This document shows, in pieces, positions 50,082 through 58,676 of a stretch of DNA of 64,000 nucleotides. Every line of letters begins with the position of its first letter. Position 1 is the first letter of the stretch. Origin of the DNA: Nocardioides luteus (lineage in GTDB: Bacteria > Actinomycetota > Actinomycetes > Propionibacteriales > Nocardioidaceae); NCBI RefSeq assembly GCF_014648595.1, contig NZ_BMRK01000018.1, positions 1 to 64,000 on the forward strand, written 5' to 3'. The translations under genes and the position numbers were made by a program. The notes under the pieces were generated by a model. It ran no database searches, was not told where the DNA came from, and worked only from the letters and a program-made list of their open reading frames with translations.

Positions 50082-50309
50082 TCACGCCTCCGACTGCAGC
50101 TTCGCTTCCGCGCCCTCGACGAGCCTCTGCAACGACGCCCGCCACTCAGGCAGGTCGACAGCGAGCGTCAGCCAGGTGAGCTCACGGTTGATCTCGTCGT
50201 ACTGGTGGATGAGGAAGTTCCGATTGGCTACTGCCACTGCCCACTCCGCGCCTTCAGGGGCGAGAACCCCGAGCCGTGAGAGCCGGTTCGCAGCCTCTTC
50301 GACATCCAT
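50082..50309 (-). CDS. Short HEPN-domain protein (HepT-like toxin)
   Basis: 75 residues with VANRNFLIHQYDEIN, the Rx4-6H RNase/AMPylation-target motif of HEPN toxins (Arg30, His35, Tyr37). Typical HepT proteins are 110-140 residues, so about the first third is missing. The start cannot be moved upstream because its ATG overlaps the stop of the nucleotidyltransferase gene (TGATG). It is either a natural minimal HEPN or a truncated remnant; the intact motif argues for some retained function. Confidence 0.68.
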   Translation of the reverse strand: MDVEEAANRLSRLGVLAPEGAEWAVAVANRNFLIHQYDEINRELTWLTLAVDLPEWRASLQRLVEGAEAKLQSEA

Positions 50310-50782
50310 CAGAGCAACACCGCGTCCCGACGGATGTCATCGTCCAATTCGGGTTTCAACCCGCCGTACTCGACGAGATCGACCTTGCGGTCGAGCACCT
50401 GCTCGAGCACCCGCTTGAACCGGACGAACCCGAAAGACGAGGTGCCCGCGGGAGCCTCGACGAGCAGGTCGATGTCGGAGTCGAACCTCGCCTCTCCACG
50501 AGCGACCGACCCGAAAACCGCCAGTCGACTGTATCCCGCCTCGTCCGCCACGCTCTTGAGAACCGGCCCGGCAGCCTCGATCAGCGATTCCGGGTGGATG
50601 GAAGCCAAGTCCTGCGACGCCTTCAGCTGTTGGCTGACGGCGGGCTGACTCACCCCGAGCTCCTCGGCGATCTCTCGCTGGCTCACCCCAGTGGCCACCA
50701 TCGCGCGCAGGGCAAGAACACGACGAAGCCGCGCTACCTCTTCCTCACGTCGCGCTTGGCGGTATGCAGCCACCACTGTCAT
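50309..50782 (-). CDS. HTH-fused MNT-type nucleotidyltransferase (antitoxin)
   Basis: 157 residues. Residues ~32-53 form an HTH (GVSQREIAEELGVSQPAVSQ). Residues ~85-157 are a minimal nucleotidyltransferase with LAVFGSVARG (91-96 GSVARG) and SDIDLLVEA (102-106). MNT antitoxins modify and silence HEPN partners. The HTH fusion would let the same protein repress the operon. AAGGTG lies 5 nt before the ATG at 50782. It overlaps the HEPN gene by one base, so the two are coupled, with the antitoxin gene first. Confidence 0.8.
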   Translation of the reverse strand: MTVVAAYRQARREEEVARLRRVLALRAMVATGVSQREIAEELGVSQPAVSQQLKASQDLASIHPESLIEAAGPVLKSVADEAGYSRLAVFGSVARGEARFDSDIDLLVEAPAGTSSFGFVRFKRVLEQVLDRKVDLVEYGGLKPELDDDIRRDAVLL

Positions 50783-50864
50783 AAGGACACCTTGTCACCA
50801 CCGAGAGGCGTGCACCGCGAACAAGCGATCGATGTTCGCCAACGGTCAGACCTCCTGGAAATCA

Positions 50865-50896
50865 CGAAGGCCCGGACCATCAGGTCCGGGCCTTCG
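50865..50896 (-). terminator. Terminator hairpin of first initiator tRNA gene
   Basis: Arms 50865-50878 and 50883-50896 (CGAAGGCCCGGACC and complement) pair perfectly over 14 bp with a 4-nt loop, 8 bp after the tRNA 3' end on the minus strand, followed by TGATTT. Confidence 0.85.
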
Positions 50897-50904
50897 TCTT
50901 GGAG

Positions 50905-50978
50905 TAGCGGGGACAGGATTTGAACCTGTGACCTCTGGGTTATGAGCCCAGCGAGCTACCGAGCTGCTCCACCCCGCG
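50905..50978 (-). tRNA. Initiator tRNA-fMet (anticodon CAU), copy 1
   Basis: The minus strand reads CGCGGGGTGGAGCAGCTCGG at the 5' end, GGGCTCATAACCC for the anticodon arm (CAT in the loop), GGTTCAAATCC for the T arm and CCCCGCTA at the 3' end. The unpaired first base (C1 opposite U72) and the three G-C pairs at the bottom of the anticodon stem mark it as initiator. CCA is not encoded. A strong terminator follows. Confidence 0.95.
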
Positions 50979-51081
50979 TCGCTGTGTAAACCATACCTTG
51001 CCGAGACAGGAAACCAAGTTTCGGGACGGCCGAGGGGCGGATCGCTGTGGCGCTGGCCGCCGCCGGGCGCCCCGGAAATCA

Positions 51082-51113
51082 AAGAAGCCCGGACCTGATG
51101 GTCCGGGCTTCTT
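51082..51113 (-). terminator. Terminator hairpin of second initiator tRNA gene
   Basis: Arms 51082-51095 and 51100-51113 (AAGAAGCCCGGACC and complement) pair perfectly over 14 bp with loop TGAT. On the minus strand the hairpin is followed by TTGATTTCC. Near-duplicate of the hairpin at 50865-50896. Confidence 0.85.
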
Positions 51114-51121
51114 CTTTGGAG

Positions 51122-51195
51122 TAGCGGGGACAGGATTTGAACCTGTGACCTCTGGGTTATGAGCCCAGCGAGCTACCGAGCTGCTCCACCCCGCG
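51122..51195 (-). tRNA. Initiator tRNA-fMet (anticodon CAU), copy 2
   Basis: Identical in all 74 positions to the tRNA at 50905-50978, 217 bp away on the same strand, with the same C1-U72 mismatch and no encoded CCA. Each copy has its own terminator, so this is a tandem duplication including the downstream hairpin. Confidence 0.95.
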
Positions 51196-51320
51196 TCGCA
51201 AGAAGAACATTACTCGCGGGGTGGGAGGAACCCAAATCGAGGAGGTCCTCCCCCTTGGTTCCCCCACCCGCAGGGAGTCTCCCCACGGGCCGGAGCGTGG
51301 GGGATGTACGAGGGAGTGGG

Positions 51321-51410
51321 GGTCTCGACAAGCTCGACCACCGGTGGCGCGAGGTCTCGACAAGCTCGACCTCCGACGGCTCGGGTTTCGACAAGCTCGG
51401 CCTCTGGTGG
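51321..51410 (+). repeat. Three tandem copies of an intergenic repeat
   Basis: Copies start at 51321, 51353 and 51384. Each begins GGTYTCGACAAGCTCG (Y = C/T) and ends in a CC-ACCGG/CTCCG/CTCTGG variant; period 31-32 bp. They lie between the second tRNA and the UPF0182 stop. The same family appears at 55989-56012 and, in longer form, inside the benC-benD linker. Confidence 0.8.
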
Positions 51411-51415
51411 TGGGG

Positions 51416-54316
51416 TCAGCCGCCGGAGATGAGCTTGGCGGCCTGGTCGACCTTCTCCTGGGCCTCGGCGATGAGGCGCTCGCGCTCGGCGTAGTCGCCG
51501 GACTTGCCGGCCTTGTCCGCGTCGGCGAAGAGCGTGCGGGCGTCCTCGAGGAGCTGGCCGACCTCGCCCGGTGAGTCGCCGGAGGCGGGTGGGTCGGTCT
51601 CGGCCGACCCCTCCTCCTCGTCGTCCGGGGTCGGGCTCGAGGGGGTGGCGCCGGTGAGCGCGACCTCGAGGGCCTCGCTCAGGGTGGTGCCGTAACCCAC
51701 TCTGCCGTCGTAGGAGACCAGCACGAAGGCCAGCTGGGCGTAGCCCGAGGTCGAGGCGGTGGCCCGGCGGGCGTAGATCGGCTCGACGTAGAGGATGCCG
51801 TTCTTCGCCGTCGGGTACGTCACGACCTGGCCCCACACGGGCGCCGAACCGGACCGGTTGAACGAGGCGACCTCGTCGGCGATGGCCTTGTCGGTGCGGA
51901 ACTCGTTGGAGACCATGCCCGGACCCTGGGTGTCGTCGGGGAAGCCGGTGGTGATCCGGATCTTCCCGTAGTTGTCCGAGGTCGCGTCGGAGTCGACCGA
52001 CATCATGGCCGCCAGGTTGGGGCGGTTGTAGGGCACGAAGGCCGAGGTCAGCGACCAGCGCGCGGTGCCGGTGCCGTCATCGAGGAACATCCGGTAGGGC
52101 GTCTGCTGGTGGTTGTCGTCGTTCGGGTCCTCGGGGACGGCCCAGCGCTCGTTGCCGGAGAAGAAGACGTCCGGGTCGGAGACGTGGTAGCGCGCCAGCT
52201 GGTAGCGCTGCACCTTGTAGAGGTCCTCGGGGTAGCGAAGGTGCTCCATCAGCTCCTTCGGGATCGACGACTTCGGCATCACGGTGCCCGGGAAGGCCGC
52301 CTCCCACGTCTGCAGGATCGGGTCCTCCTCGTCCCACTCGTAGAGCGTGACCGTGCCGTCGTAGGCGTCCACGGTCGCCTTCACCGCGTTGCGCATGTAG
52401 TTGATCTCGTCGGTGGGCAGCGTCTGCGGCCCGGCCGAGGTCTGGGTGGCGTCGTCGGTCATCGAGGCGAACGAGTCGCGCGCGGCCTGCGGGTAGCGGT
52501 CGGTGGTGGTGTAGCCGTCGACCACCCACTGGATCCGCCCGCCCACGACGACCGGGTAGACGTCGTCGTCGAGCGTCAGCCACGGCGCGACCTTCTGCAC
52601 CCGCTCCTTCGGGGTGCGGTCGTAGAGGATCTCGGAGTTCTCGTTGACCCGCGAGGAGAGCAGGAAGTTGGTGGAGCCGAACTGGATGGCGTACATCAGC
52701 TGGCGGAAGTTGGAGCCGATCGGGACGCCGCCGGCCCCTTCGTACGTCGTCCTGGTCTCGCCGTCCTCGGAGTTGTAGTCGAGCTCGACCGCGGCGCTCT
52801 TGCCGGCCTTGCCGACGATCGAGTACTCCGGGGAGTCCTCGCCGAAGTAGACCTTGTCCTGGAACTCGCCCTTGCCCGAGGTCAGGTCGTGCTGACCGGT
52901 GCGGTCACCTTCGGCCCACTGCATCTGGTTGGACTCCGACTTGTCGTCGGCGCCGCGCATGTTGGCGTACGAGGCGATCACGCCGTTGGAGTGGGTGTAG
53001 ACCGTGTGCAGGTTGGTCCAGGTGCGGTCGGAGTCGGAGATGCCGGCCTGGTTGAGCTCGCGTACGCCGAGCACGACCGCCCGCTCCTTGCCGCCGACCT
53101 CGTAGGTGGAGATGTCGAGGGGCTCGTGCACCGAGTAGTAGGAGCGGCCCTGCTGGACCTGCTCGAACTCGCGGTGGACGACCGCCGGGTCGACGATCGG
53201 CAGCGAAGAGGCCGAGGCGTCGAGCTGGTCGGGCGAGGTCGCGCTGGCGTCGGCCTGCGACTTGTACTCGGTCACCTCGAGGTCGTCCTCGGAGATGCCG
53301 TAGGCGTCCTGGGTGGCCTTGATGTTGGCCGCCAGGTAGGGCTTCTCCTTGTCCTGCTCGCTCGGCCGGACCTGGAAGCCCTGCACGATGGCGGGCCAGA
53401 TCATCCCGATCAGCAGCACCGAGATCGCGAACAGCGAGATCGCGACCGAGGGCAGCTGCCACGAGCGCCGCCACATGTTGAGGATGAAGAGCGCACCGCA
53501 GATCACCGCGATCGCGAGCAGGATCTGGTTGGCCGGCAGCACGGCGTGCTCGTCGGTGTAGGTCATCCCGTCGAGACGCGGACCGGAGCCGTTGACGAGG
53601 TCGTAGCGGTCGACCCAGTAGTCGAGTCCCTTGATCAGCAGGATCAGCCCGAGCATGGCGCTGAGCTGGATCTGCGCCGAGCGGGTGAACCGGTCACGCC
53701 GCGCGGTGAGCCGGATCCCGCCATAGACGTAGTGCACGACGATCGCGCCGATGGTGCCGAGGATCAGCCCGGTCAGCGCGAAGTTGACCAGGTAGTGCCA
53801 CCACGGCAGGTCGAAGATGTAGAAGCCGATGTCCTTGCCGAAGAACGGGTCGGACTTGTCGAAGTCACGGCCATGGCGCCACATCAGGTAGGAACGCCAC
53901 TGGCTCGATCCGGAGAAGCCGGCGAAGATCCCGGAGACGCCGGCGATGCCGATCAGCAGCCAGGTGCGGATCGGCGCGATCGCGTCGCGATAGCGGTCCA
54001 GGCCGCCGATGTCGTCGGCCGGGTGGAAGTAGGGCCGGGTGCGGTAGGCGAGCGCCGCGGGCAGCCCGATCAGGACCGCCATCAGCACGAAGAAGATGAC
54101 GAAGAGCGCCGTGCGGGTCCAGAAGACCGTGCCGAAGACGCTGCTGAAGTCGACCGCGTCGTACCACAGCGCGTCGGTGTAGATCGACGCGAAGGCGCTG
54201 ATGCCGAAGAAGAGCACGATGACCGAGACGGCCGCGATCGCCAGCCAGCGGTTGCGGCCGGTGCTCTGGGTGCGCGCCGGCGCCTGCGCCGGGTCGTCGT
54301 CGTCGAAGAGGCTCAT
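51416..54316 (-). CDS. UPF0182-family large membrane protein
   Basis: 966 residues. Seven or so N-terminal membrane segments (WLAIAAVSVIVLFFGISAFA, TALFVIFFVLMAVLIGLPAA and others, to about residue 315) precede a large soluble part, presumably outside the cell, with ARYHVSDPDVFFSGNERWAV and PYRMFLDDGTGTARWSL. The last ~70 residues are Glu/Asp/Pro-rich with a final helix (DADKAGKSGDYAERERLIAE). This is the actinobacterial UPF0182 family, of unknown function. It starts inside the end of the PPA1309-family gene (4-nt overlap) in a conserved gene string. Confidence 0.9.
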   Translation of the reverse strand: MSLFDDDDPAQAPARTQSTGRNRWLAIAAVSVIVLFFGISAFASIYTDALWYDAVDFSSVFGTVFWTRTALFVIFFVLMAVLIGLPAALAYRTRPYFHPADDIGGLDRYRDAIAPIRTWLLIGIAGVSGIFAGFSGSSQWRSYLMWRHGRDFDKSDPFFGKDIGFYIFDLPWWHYLVNFALTGLILGTIGAIVVHYVYGGIRLTARRDRFTRSAQIQLSAMLGLILLIKGLDYWVDRYDLVNGSGPRLDGMTYTDEHAVLPANQILLAIAVICGALFILNMWRRSWQLPSVAISLFAISVLLIGMIWPAIVQGFQVRPSEQDKEKPYLAANIKATQDAYGISEDDLEVTEYKSQADASATSPDQLDASASSLPIVDPAVVHREFEQVQQGRSYYSVHEPLDISTYEVGGKERAVVLGVRELNQAGISDSDRTWTNLHTVYTHSNGVIASYANMRGADDKSESNQMQWAEGDRTGQHDLTSGKGEFQDKVYFGEDSPEYSIVGKAGKSAAVELDYNSEDGETRTTYEGAGGVPIGSNFRQLMYAIQFGSTNFLLSSRVNENSEILYDRTPKERVQKVAPWLTLDDDVYPVVVGGRIQWVVDGYTTTDRYPQAARDSFASMTDDATQTSAGPQTLPTDEINYMRNAVKATVDAYDGTVTLYEWDEEDPILQTWEAAFPGTVMPKSSIPKELMEHLRYPEDLYKVQRYQLARYHVSDPDVFFSGNERWAVPEDPNDDNHQQTPYRMFLDDGTGTARWSLTSAFVPYNRPNLAAMMSVDSDATSDNYGKIRITTGFPDDTQGPGMVSNEFRTDKAIADEVASFNRSGSAPVWGQVVTYPTAKNGILYVEPIYARRATASTSGYAQLAFVLVSYDGRVGYGTTLSEALEVALTGATPSSPTPDDEEEGSAETDPPASGDSPGEVGQLLEDARTLFADADKAGKSGDYAERERLIAEAQEKVDQAAKLISGG

Positions 54317-54897
54317 TCGTCGCCCTCCGGGTTCTCGTCCAGGGTGATCCGCAGCAGCTCGAGGAGCTCGGGGACCAGGTCGACCCCGCCGATGACCGAC
54401 TGGTCGTCGTCGTGGGCCTTCAACCGCAGAGCACAGTACGTCGCACCAGCACGTGTCGCGCCGGCCACGATGCGTACCTCCTGACGGTCGGGGTGCGCCT
54501 TGGCGAACTCCGCGGCCGCCTCGGCGTCCTCGGGGATCTTGCCGTCGGCGTCCGGCGGCAGCACCAGGCGCTCGACGACCGCGGCACAGCCGGTGACCCC
54601 TTCGGGCCAGGCCGTGGTCTGGAGGACCTCCTCCAGCTGGGTCGTCACCGGCACCTGGTCCTGCTCGATCGGGGTCAGCGACCCGTCCTGGTCAGGGGCG
54701 TCGAGCCCCATCATCGTGGCGAGCGCGGGCTCGGCCTCGACCAGCGCGGCGGTGTCGACCAGGGCGAAGAGCCGCGCCGGGCCGTCCCACCCCTCGCTCG
54801 CGACGTGGGCCTCGATCTCGAGGACGGCCGCGGCCAGCGCGGGGTCGGTCTCCAGGTCGAGACCTCGGGAGAGCTCGGGCTCAGGGCTGTCGTTCAC
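54313..54897 (-). CDS. PPA1309-family protein
   Basis: 194 residues, acidic, no membrane segments. ALAAAVLEIEAHVASEGWDG, RLFALVDTAALVEAEPALA and PEGVTGCAAVVERLVLPP are conserved in the actinobacterial PPA1309 family, as is the C-terminal ATYCALRLKAHDDDQSV. Function unknown. Overlaps by 4 nt with both the YlbL-like protease gene upstream and the UPF0182 gene downstream, which suggests a joint role at the cell envelope. Confidence 0.85.
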   Translation of the reverse strand: MNDSPEPELSRGLDLETDPALAAAVLEIEAHVASEGWDGPARLFALVDTAALVEAEPALATMMGLDAPDQDGSLTPIEQDQVPVTTQLEEVLQTTAWPEGVTGCAAVVERLVLPPDADGKIPEDAEAAAEFAKAHPDRQEVRIVAGATRAGATYCALRLKAHDDDQSVIGGVDLVPELLELLRITLDENPEGDE

Positions 54898-55946
54898 TTG
54901 GTGCTCCCACAGGTCGGCAGCTTGGCATCGGGGTCCTTGGTCCAGGTCTCGATCGCCTTGATGGCATCGTCGAGAGTCTCCACACGGGTCAGTCGCATGT
55001 CGCCGTTCTCGGCACCCTCGACGTCTTGGCAGTTGCCGGCGGGCACCAGGAAGAGCTGGGCGCCGTCGGCGGCGGCGCCCGGGATCTTCTGCTGGATGCC
55101 GCCGATCGGGCCGACGTTGCCGGAGCCGTCGATGGTGCCGGTGCCGGCGATCTTCTTGTTGCCGGTCAGCGGGCCCTCGGTGAGGGTGTCGTAGACCGAG
55201 AGCGCCATCATCAGCCCGGCGCTCGGACCGCCGATGGCCGGATCGAGGGTGATCTTGATGTCGTAGGGGAAGTCGTAGGTCGCGCCGAGCGAGACGCCGA
55301 TGAAGGCCTTGCCGTCCTTCTCACCGGTCTTGATGGACTCGGTGAGCGTCTTGCCCTTGCGCTCGACGGTCAGCTGGATCGTCTCGCCGGGCTTCGCCTT
55401 CTGCACCTCGTCGACGACCTCCTGCGGGGTGTCGACCGGGGTGTCGCCGACCTTGGTGACGACGTCGTCGGCCTTCAGCTTGCCCGTGGCCGGCGCGTCC
55501 TTGGTGACCTCGGCGACCGAGACCTCGTCGACGTCCTCGCCGAGCTTGGTCAGCGCGGCCGCGATCGCCGCGTCCTGGGCGCTGGCCATCTGCACCTGCC
55601 CGGCCGCGCGGTCGTCCTCGACGGTGCCCTGGTCGGGGTAGGCGACCTCGCGCGGGTAGACCGCCTCGGTGTCGCTCATCCAGGCGCCCAGCAGGGTCCA
55701 CAGCCCGAGCCGCGCCTCACGGGTGGTTTCGGAGACCGTGGTCATCCGCAGCTGGGCCTGCTTGCCGTTGCGATAGACCTTGTGACCCTCGACCTGGACG
55801 ATGTCCTTGCCGTCGAACTGGCCCAGGACGTTGACCGTCGGCCCGGGGCTGTAGATCGTGAAGGGCAGCGGCACCACCCAGGCGACCACGATCAGGGCGA
55901 CCACGAGCGGCAGGGCGACGAGACCGGCCAGGGTGCGCTGTGTCAT
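54894..55946 (-). CDS. YlbL-type membrane-anchored PDZ / Lon-like (S16) protease
   Basis: 350 residues. One N-terminal membrane anchor (LAGLVALPLVVALIVVAWVV), PFTIYSPGPTVNVLG after it, a PDZ domain (~residues 145-205, TGKLKADDVVTKVGDTPVDT) and a Lon-like S16 domain with catalytic Ser in IGGPSAGLMMALSVYD and Lys in IGGIQQKIPGAAADG. The active site should face outside the membrane. First of a coupled three-gene string with PPA1309 and UPF0182. Confidence 0.9.
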   Translation of the reverse strand: MTQRTLAGLVALPLVVALIVVAWVVPLPFTIYSPGPTVNVLGQFDGKDIVQVEGHKVYRNGKQAQLRMTTVSETTREARLGLWTLLGAWMSDTEAVYPREVAYPDQGTVEDDRAAGQVQMASAQDAAIAAALTKLGEDVDEVSVAEVTKDAPATGKLKADDVVTKVGDTPVDTPQEVVDEVQKAKPGETIQLTVERKGKTLTESIKTGEKDGKAFIGVSLGATYDFPYDIKITLDPAIGGPSAGLMMALSVYDTLTEGPLTGNKKIAGTGTIDGSGNVGPIGGIQQKIPGAAADGAQLFLVPAGNCQDVEGAENGDMRLTRVETLDDAIKAIETWTKDPDAKLPTCGSTK

Positions 55947-55988
55947 AGCGACACCTTCTCATTCGGGTCCAACAGGCGAGCGGGGGCG

Positions 55989-56012
55989 GGTCTCGACAAG
56001 CTCGGGCTCCGG
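55989..56012 (+). repeat. Single copy of the intergenic GGTCTCGACAAGCTCG repeat
   Basis: GGTCTCGACAAGCTCGGG at 55989-56006 matches the tandem copies at 51321-51410. It sits between the YlbL-like gene and the stop of the small membrane-protein gene at 56013. Confidence 0.7.
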
Positions 56013-56249
56013 TCAGGAGGCGTCACGGTTGACACGCACGGCGACCCCGGTCGACCTGTCGGGCGGCGGCTGCGGGGCAGCGTACCTTCTCGAGCGCTCG
56101 CGGGTCTTCTCCTTCTCCAGGGCGATCCCGAGGCGGCGTACGACTTCCTCACGGTCCTCCACGCGACCCTCACGCCCGAGGAACGCGACCCAGGCCATCG
56201 CCAGAACGGTGATGACCGCGGAGGGCACGAGCCAGAGCAGGATGTCCAC
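56013..56249 (-). CDS. Small single-pass membrane protein
   Basis: 78 residues. One N-terminal membrane segment (LLWLVPSAVITVLAMAWVAF), then a basic/acidic helix (GREGRVEDREEVVRRLGIAL) and a Pro/Arg-rich tail. Same direction as moaE upstream, 35 nt after its stop. Conserved-looking composition but no recognised family. Confidence 0.65.
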   Translation of the reverse strand: MDILLWLVPSAVITVLAMAWVAFLGREGRVEDREEVVRRLGIALEKEKTRERSRRYAAPQPPPDRSTGVAVRVNRDAS

Positions 56250-56284
56250 GTCGGCAGTTTATTTGGCGGCCGCAACTGCGTGCA

Positions 56285-56722
56285 TCACGGCGCGCCGACC
56301 CACTCGTCGGTGCCGTCGGTGAAGACCTGGTGCTTCCAGATCGGCACCTCTGCCTTGAGGGTGTCGATGAGGTCGCGGGAGGCGGCGAAGGCCTCGCCGC
56401 GGTGGCCCGAGGCGGTGGCGACGATGACCGCGATGTCGCCGATGTCGAGATGGCCGGTGCGGTGGACGGCGGCGACGCCTGCGACGCCGTGGTCGGCGGC
56501 AACCTTCTCGGCGACCTCCGCCAGCCGCGCGAGGGCGGTCGGATGGGCCTGGTAGTCGAGGCCGGTCACGCCCTTGCCCCCGTCGTGGTCGCGTACGCGC
56601 CCGACGAAGAGGGTCACGCCACCGGAGGCGTCGTCGTCGAGGGCGTCCATCACCTCGGTGACATCGAGAGGCGTCTCCCGGATGTCGAGGAGCTTGACGG
56701 CGCCATTCTTCGGTTCAGCCAT
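56285..56722 (-). CDS. moaE: Molybdopterin synthase catalytic subunit
   Basis: 145 residues, the MoaE size. GGVTLFVGRVRDHDGGKGVT, GLDYQAHPTALARLAEVAEK, AAVHRTGHLDIGDIAVIVAT and EVPIWKHQVFTDGTDEWVGA are the family blocks, with the conserved Lys in PIWK. It transfers sulfur from MoaD to precursor Z in molybdenum-cofactor synthesis. No other moa gene is adjacent, so it is a stand-alone copy. Confidence 0.92.
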   Translation of the reverse strand: MAEPKNGAVKLLDIRETPLDVTEVMDALDDDASGGVTLFVGRVRDHDGGKGVTGLDYQAHPTALARLAEVAEKVAADHGVAGVAAVHRTGHLDIGDIAVIVATASGHRGEAFAASRDLIDTLKAEVPIWKHQVFTDGTDEWVGAP

Positions 56723-56784
56723 GGGAACAGCCTAGTGCCAGTGCTTGCACACGGAGGGCTTCCGTAACCGCGTAGGCTGGAGAC

Positions 56785-58140
56785 ATGAGTCAGACCCCAG
56801 GTGGCCCCGACGAGCCGGAGGAGCCGGAGAACCCCTTCAAGGGCACGCCCTTCGAGGCGTTCTTCGGTGGTTTTCCCATCGGCGGCGTCGGCGGAGGCCC
56901 CGGCGGCATGCCTGACCTGAGCCAGATCTTCGGTCAGATCCAGTCGCTGCTACAGCCCTACGACGGCCCGCTGAACTGGGACGTTGCCATGGACCTCGCC
57001 CGCAAGGTCGCAGCGTCCTCCCCCGACCCGACGCCCTCCCAGCGACAGAAGGACGCCGTCGCCGACGCGATCCAGCTGGCCGACCACTGGTTGGAGGAGA
57101 CCACCTCCTTCGCCTCCGGCGTGAAGTCCGCCACCGCTTGGTCCAAGGCCGAGTGGCTGGTCAACACGCTGGACGCCTGGAAGCCGCTGATCGAGCCGGT
57201 CGCGGCCTCGACCGCGTCCGCGATGAGCGGCCAGCTCCCCGAGGAGATGCGTGCGCAGATGGGCCCGATGATCGGGTTCGTCGGCAAGGCGATGGGCGCG
57301 TTGTACGCGAACCAGGCCGGCACCGGCCTCGGCCATCTCGCCAACGAGGTCATCTCCGTCTCCGACATCGGCATCCCGCTCGCCGAGCCGGGCCAGGCGG
57401 CGCTGCTGCCGGTCAACGTCGAGCCGTTCGCCGAGGGGCTCGGCGTCAGCACCGACGACGTGCTGCTCTTCCTCGCCCTTCGCGAGGCCGCTCACCAGCG
57501 GCTGTTCGCGGGCGTCCCGTGGCTGCGTGACCACGTCGTCTCGGCGGTCACCGACTACGCCCGCGGCGTCGAGCTCAACATGGAAGCCATGCAGCAGCGC
57601 ATCGAGGAGCAGATGCGCGGCCTCGACCTCTCCGCCATGCAGGACCCCACGCAGCTGCAGAACATGTTCGAGGAGGGCATGTTCGAGGTGCCCGAGTCGC
57701 CTGCGCAGAAGGCTGCGCTGGAGCGGCTTGAGATCGCGCTGGCCCTGGTCGAGGGCTGGGTCGACGAGGTCGTCGCCCTCGCCACCGCCGACAAGATGCC
57801 CGTCGCGGCGCAGCTGCAGGAGTCCGTACGCCGCCGGCGCGCCGCCGGCGGTCCGGCCGAGCAGACCTTCGCGACCCTGGTCGGCCTCGAGCTGCGGCCC
57901 CGCCGGCTGCGGGACGCGGCCGCGCTCTGGGGCTCGCTGCGCACCCGGCAGGGCATCGAGGCCCGTGACGGCGTCTGGATGTCTCCTGCGCTGCTGCCGA
58001 CCTCGGCCGACCTCGACGACCCGCTCGGCTTCCGTGAGGGCGCCGAGGCTCCCGACGTCGACTCGATCGACTTCGACGCCGAGCTCAAGAAGCTGCTCGG
58101 TGGCGAGGACGGCGGGTCGGAAGGTTCGGCCGAGGAGTGA
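56785..58140 (+). CDS. Zinc-dependent metalloprotease-like protein, DUF2342 family
   Basis: 451 residues. A Gly-rich low-complexity N-terminus (FFGGFPIGGVGGGPGGMPDL) precedes a helical domain. LALREAAHQRLFAGVPWLRD is the family's HExxH-like motif (EAAHQ) in actinobacterial DUF2342 / zinc-dependent metalloprotease proteins. TFATLVGLELRPRRLRDAAA near the C-terminus is also conserved. The GTG start of the NUDIX gene overlaps its stop by 4 nt. Substrate unknown. Confidence 0.85.
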   Translation: MSQTPGGPDEPEEPENPFKGTPFEAFFGGFPIGGVGGGPGGMPDLSQIFGQIQSLLQPYDGPLNWDVAMDLARKVAASSPDPTPSQRQKDAVADAIQLADHWLEETTSFASGVKSATAWSKAEWLVNTLDAWKPLIEPVAASTASAMSGQLPEEMRAQMGPMIGFVGKAMGALYANQAGTGLGHLANEVISVSDIGIPLAEPGQAALLPVNVEPFAEGLGVSTDDVLLFLALREAAHQRLFAGVPWLRDHVVSAVTDYARGVELNMEAMQQRIEEQMRGLDLSAMQDPTQLQNMFEEGMFEVPESPAQKAALERLEIALALVEGWVDEVVALATADKMPVAAQLQESVRRRRAAGGPAEQTFATLVGLELRPRRLRDAAALWGSLRTRQGIEARDGVWMSPALLPTSADLDDPLGFREGAEAPDVDSIDFDAELKKLLGGEDGGSEGSAEE

Positions 58141-58676
58141 GCCTGCACGCTGACGCGCTCGCGACCCTGCGAGCGTGGCAGGCGCCGTCGGCTCCGCAAG
58201 AGGCTCTGCGACAGCGCTATGTCGCCCACCTCGAGGCGGAGCCCAGCGGCGTCTTCAAGTCCTGCGTCCCCGACCATCTGACGGCTTCGTGCCTCGTCCT
58301 GTCCGAGGACGGCTCCGCGGTGCTGCTGACCCACCACCGCAAGGCCCGTCGCTGGTTCCAGTTCGGCGGTCATCTGGAGCCGGGCGACGAGACCCTGTGG
58401 GCGGCTGCCGCGCGCGAGCTGCGTGAGGAGTCGGGCGTCCCCGACCTGGCGCCGCTGCCCGGCCCGGTGCAGCTCTCGGAGCACGCGGTGCCGTTCTGCG
58501 CACCGTCCGGAGACGTCCACCACCTCGACGTACGCTTCTTGGCGATCGCGCCCGCGGGCGCGGTCCCGGAGGTGAGCGAGGAGTCCCTGGACGTACGCTG
58601 GTGGCCGGTCGACGCGATCCCCGACCCCGAGGACGACCTCATCGAGCTGATCAAGCTCGCCCCGGCTCGTCTCTAG
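58137..58676 (+). CDS. NUDIX hydrolase
   Basis: 179 residues from a GTG overlapping the upstream stop. The Nudix box GGHLEPGDETLWAAAARELR then EESGV matches Gx5Ex7REUxEExGU. Flanking VLLTHHRKARRWFQFGGHLE and HHLDVRFLAIAP are typical of this actinobacterial group next to DUF2342. It hydrolyses a nucleoside diphosphate linked to another moiety; substrate unknown. Confidence 0.88.
   Translation: MSLHADALATLRAWQAPSAPQEALRQRYVAHLEAEPSGVFKSCVPDHLTASCLVLSEDGSAVLLTHHRKARRWFQFGGHLEPGDETLWAAAARELREESGVPDLAPLPGPVQLSEHAVPFCAPSGDVHHLDVRFLAIAPAGAVPEVSEESLDVRWWPVDAIPDPEDDLIELIKLAPARL

Noticed and set aside
51321-51410. Second CRISPR-like candidate
   Set aside because: Same reason: tandem intergenic repeats with diverged ends, no spacers.
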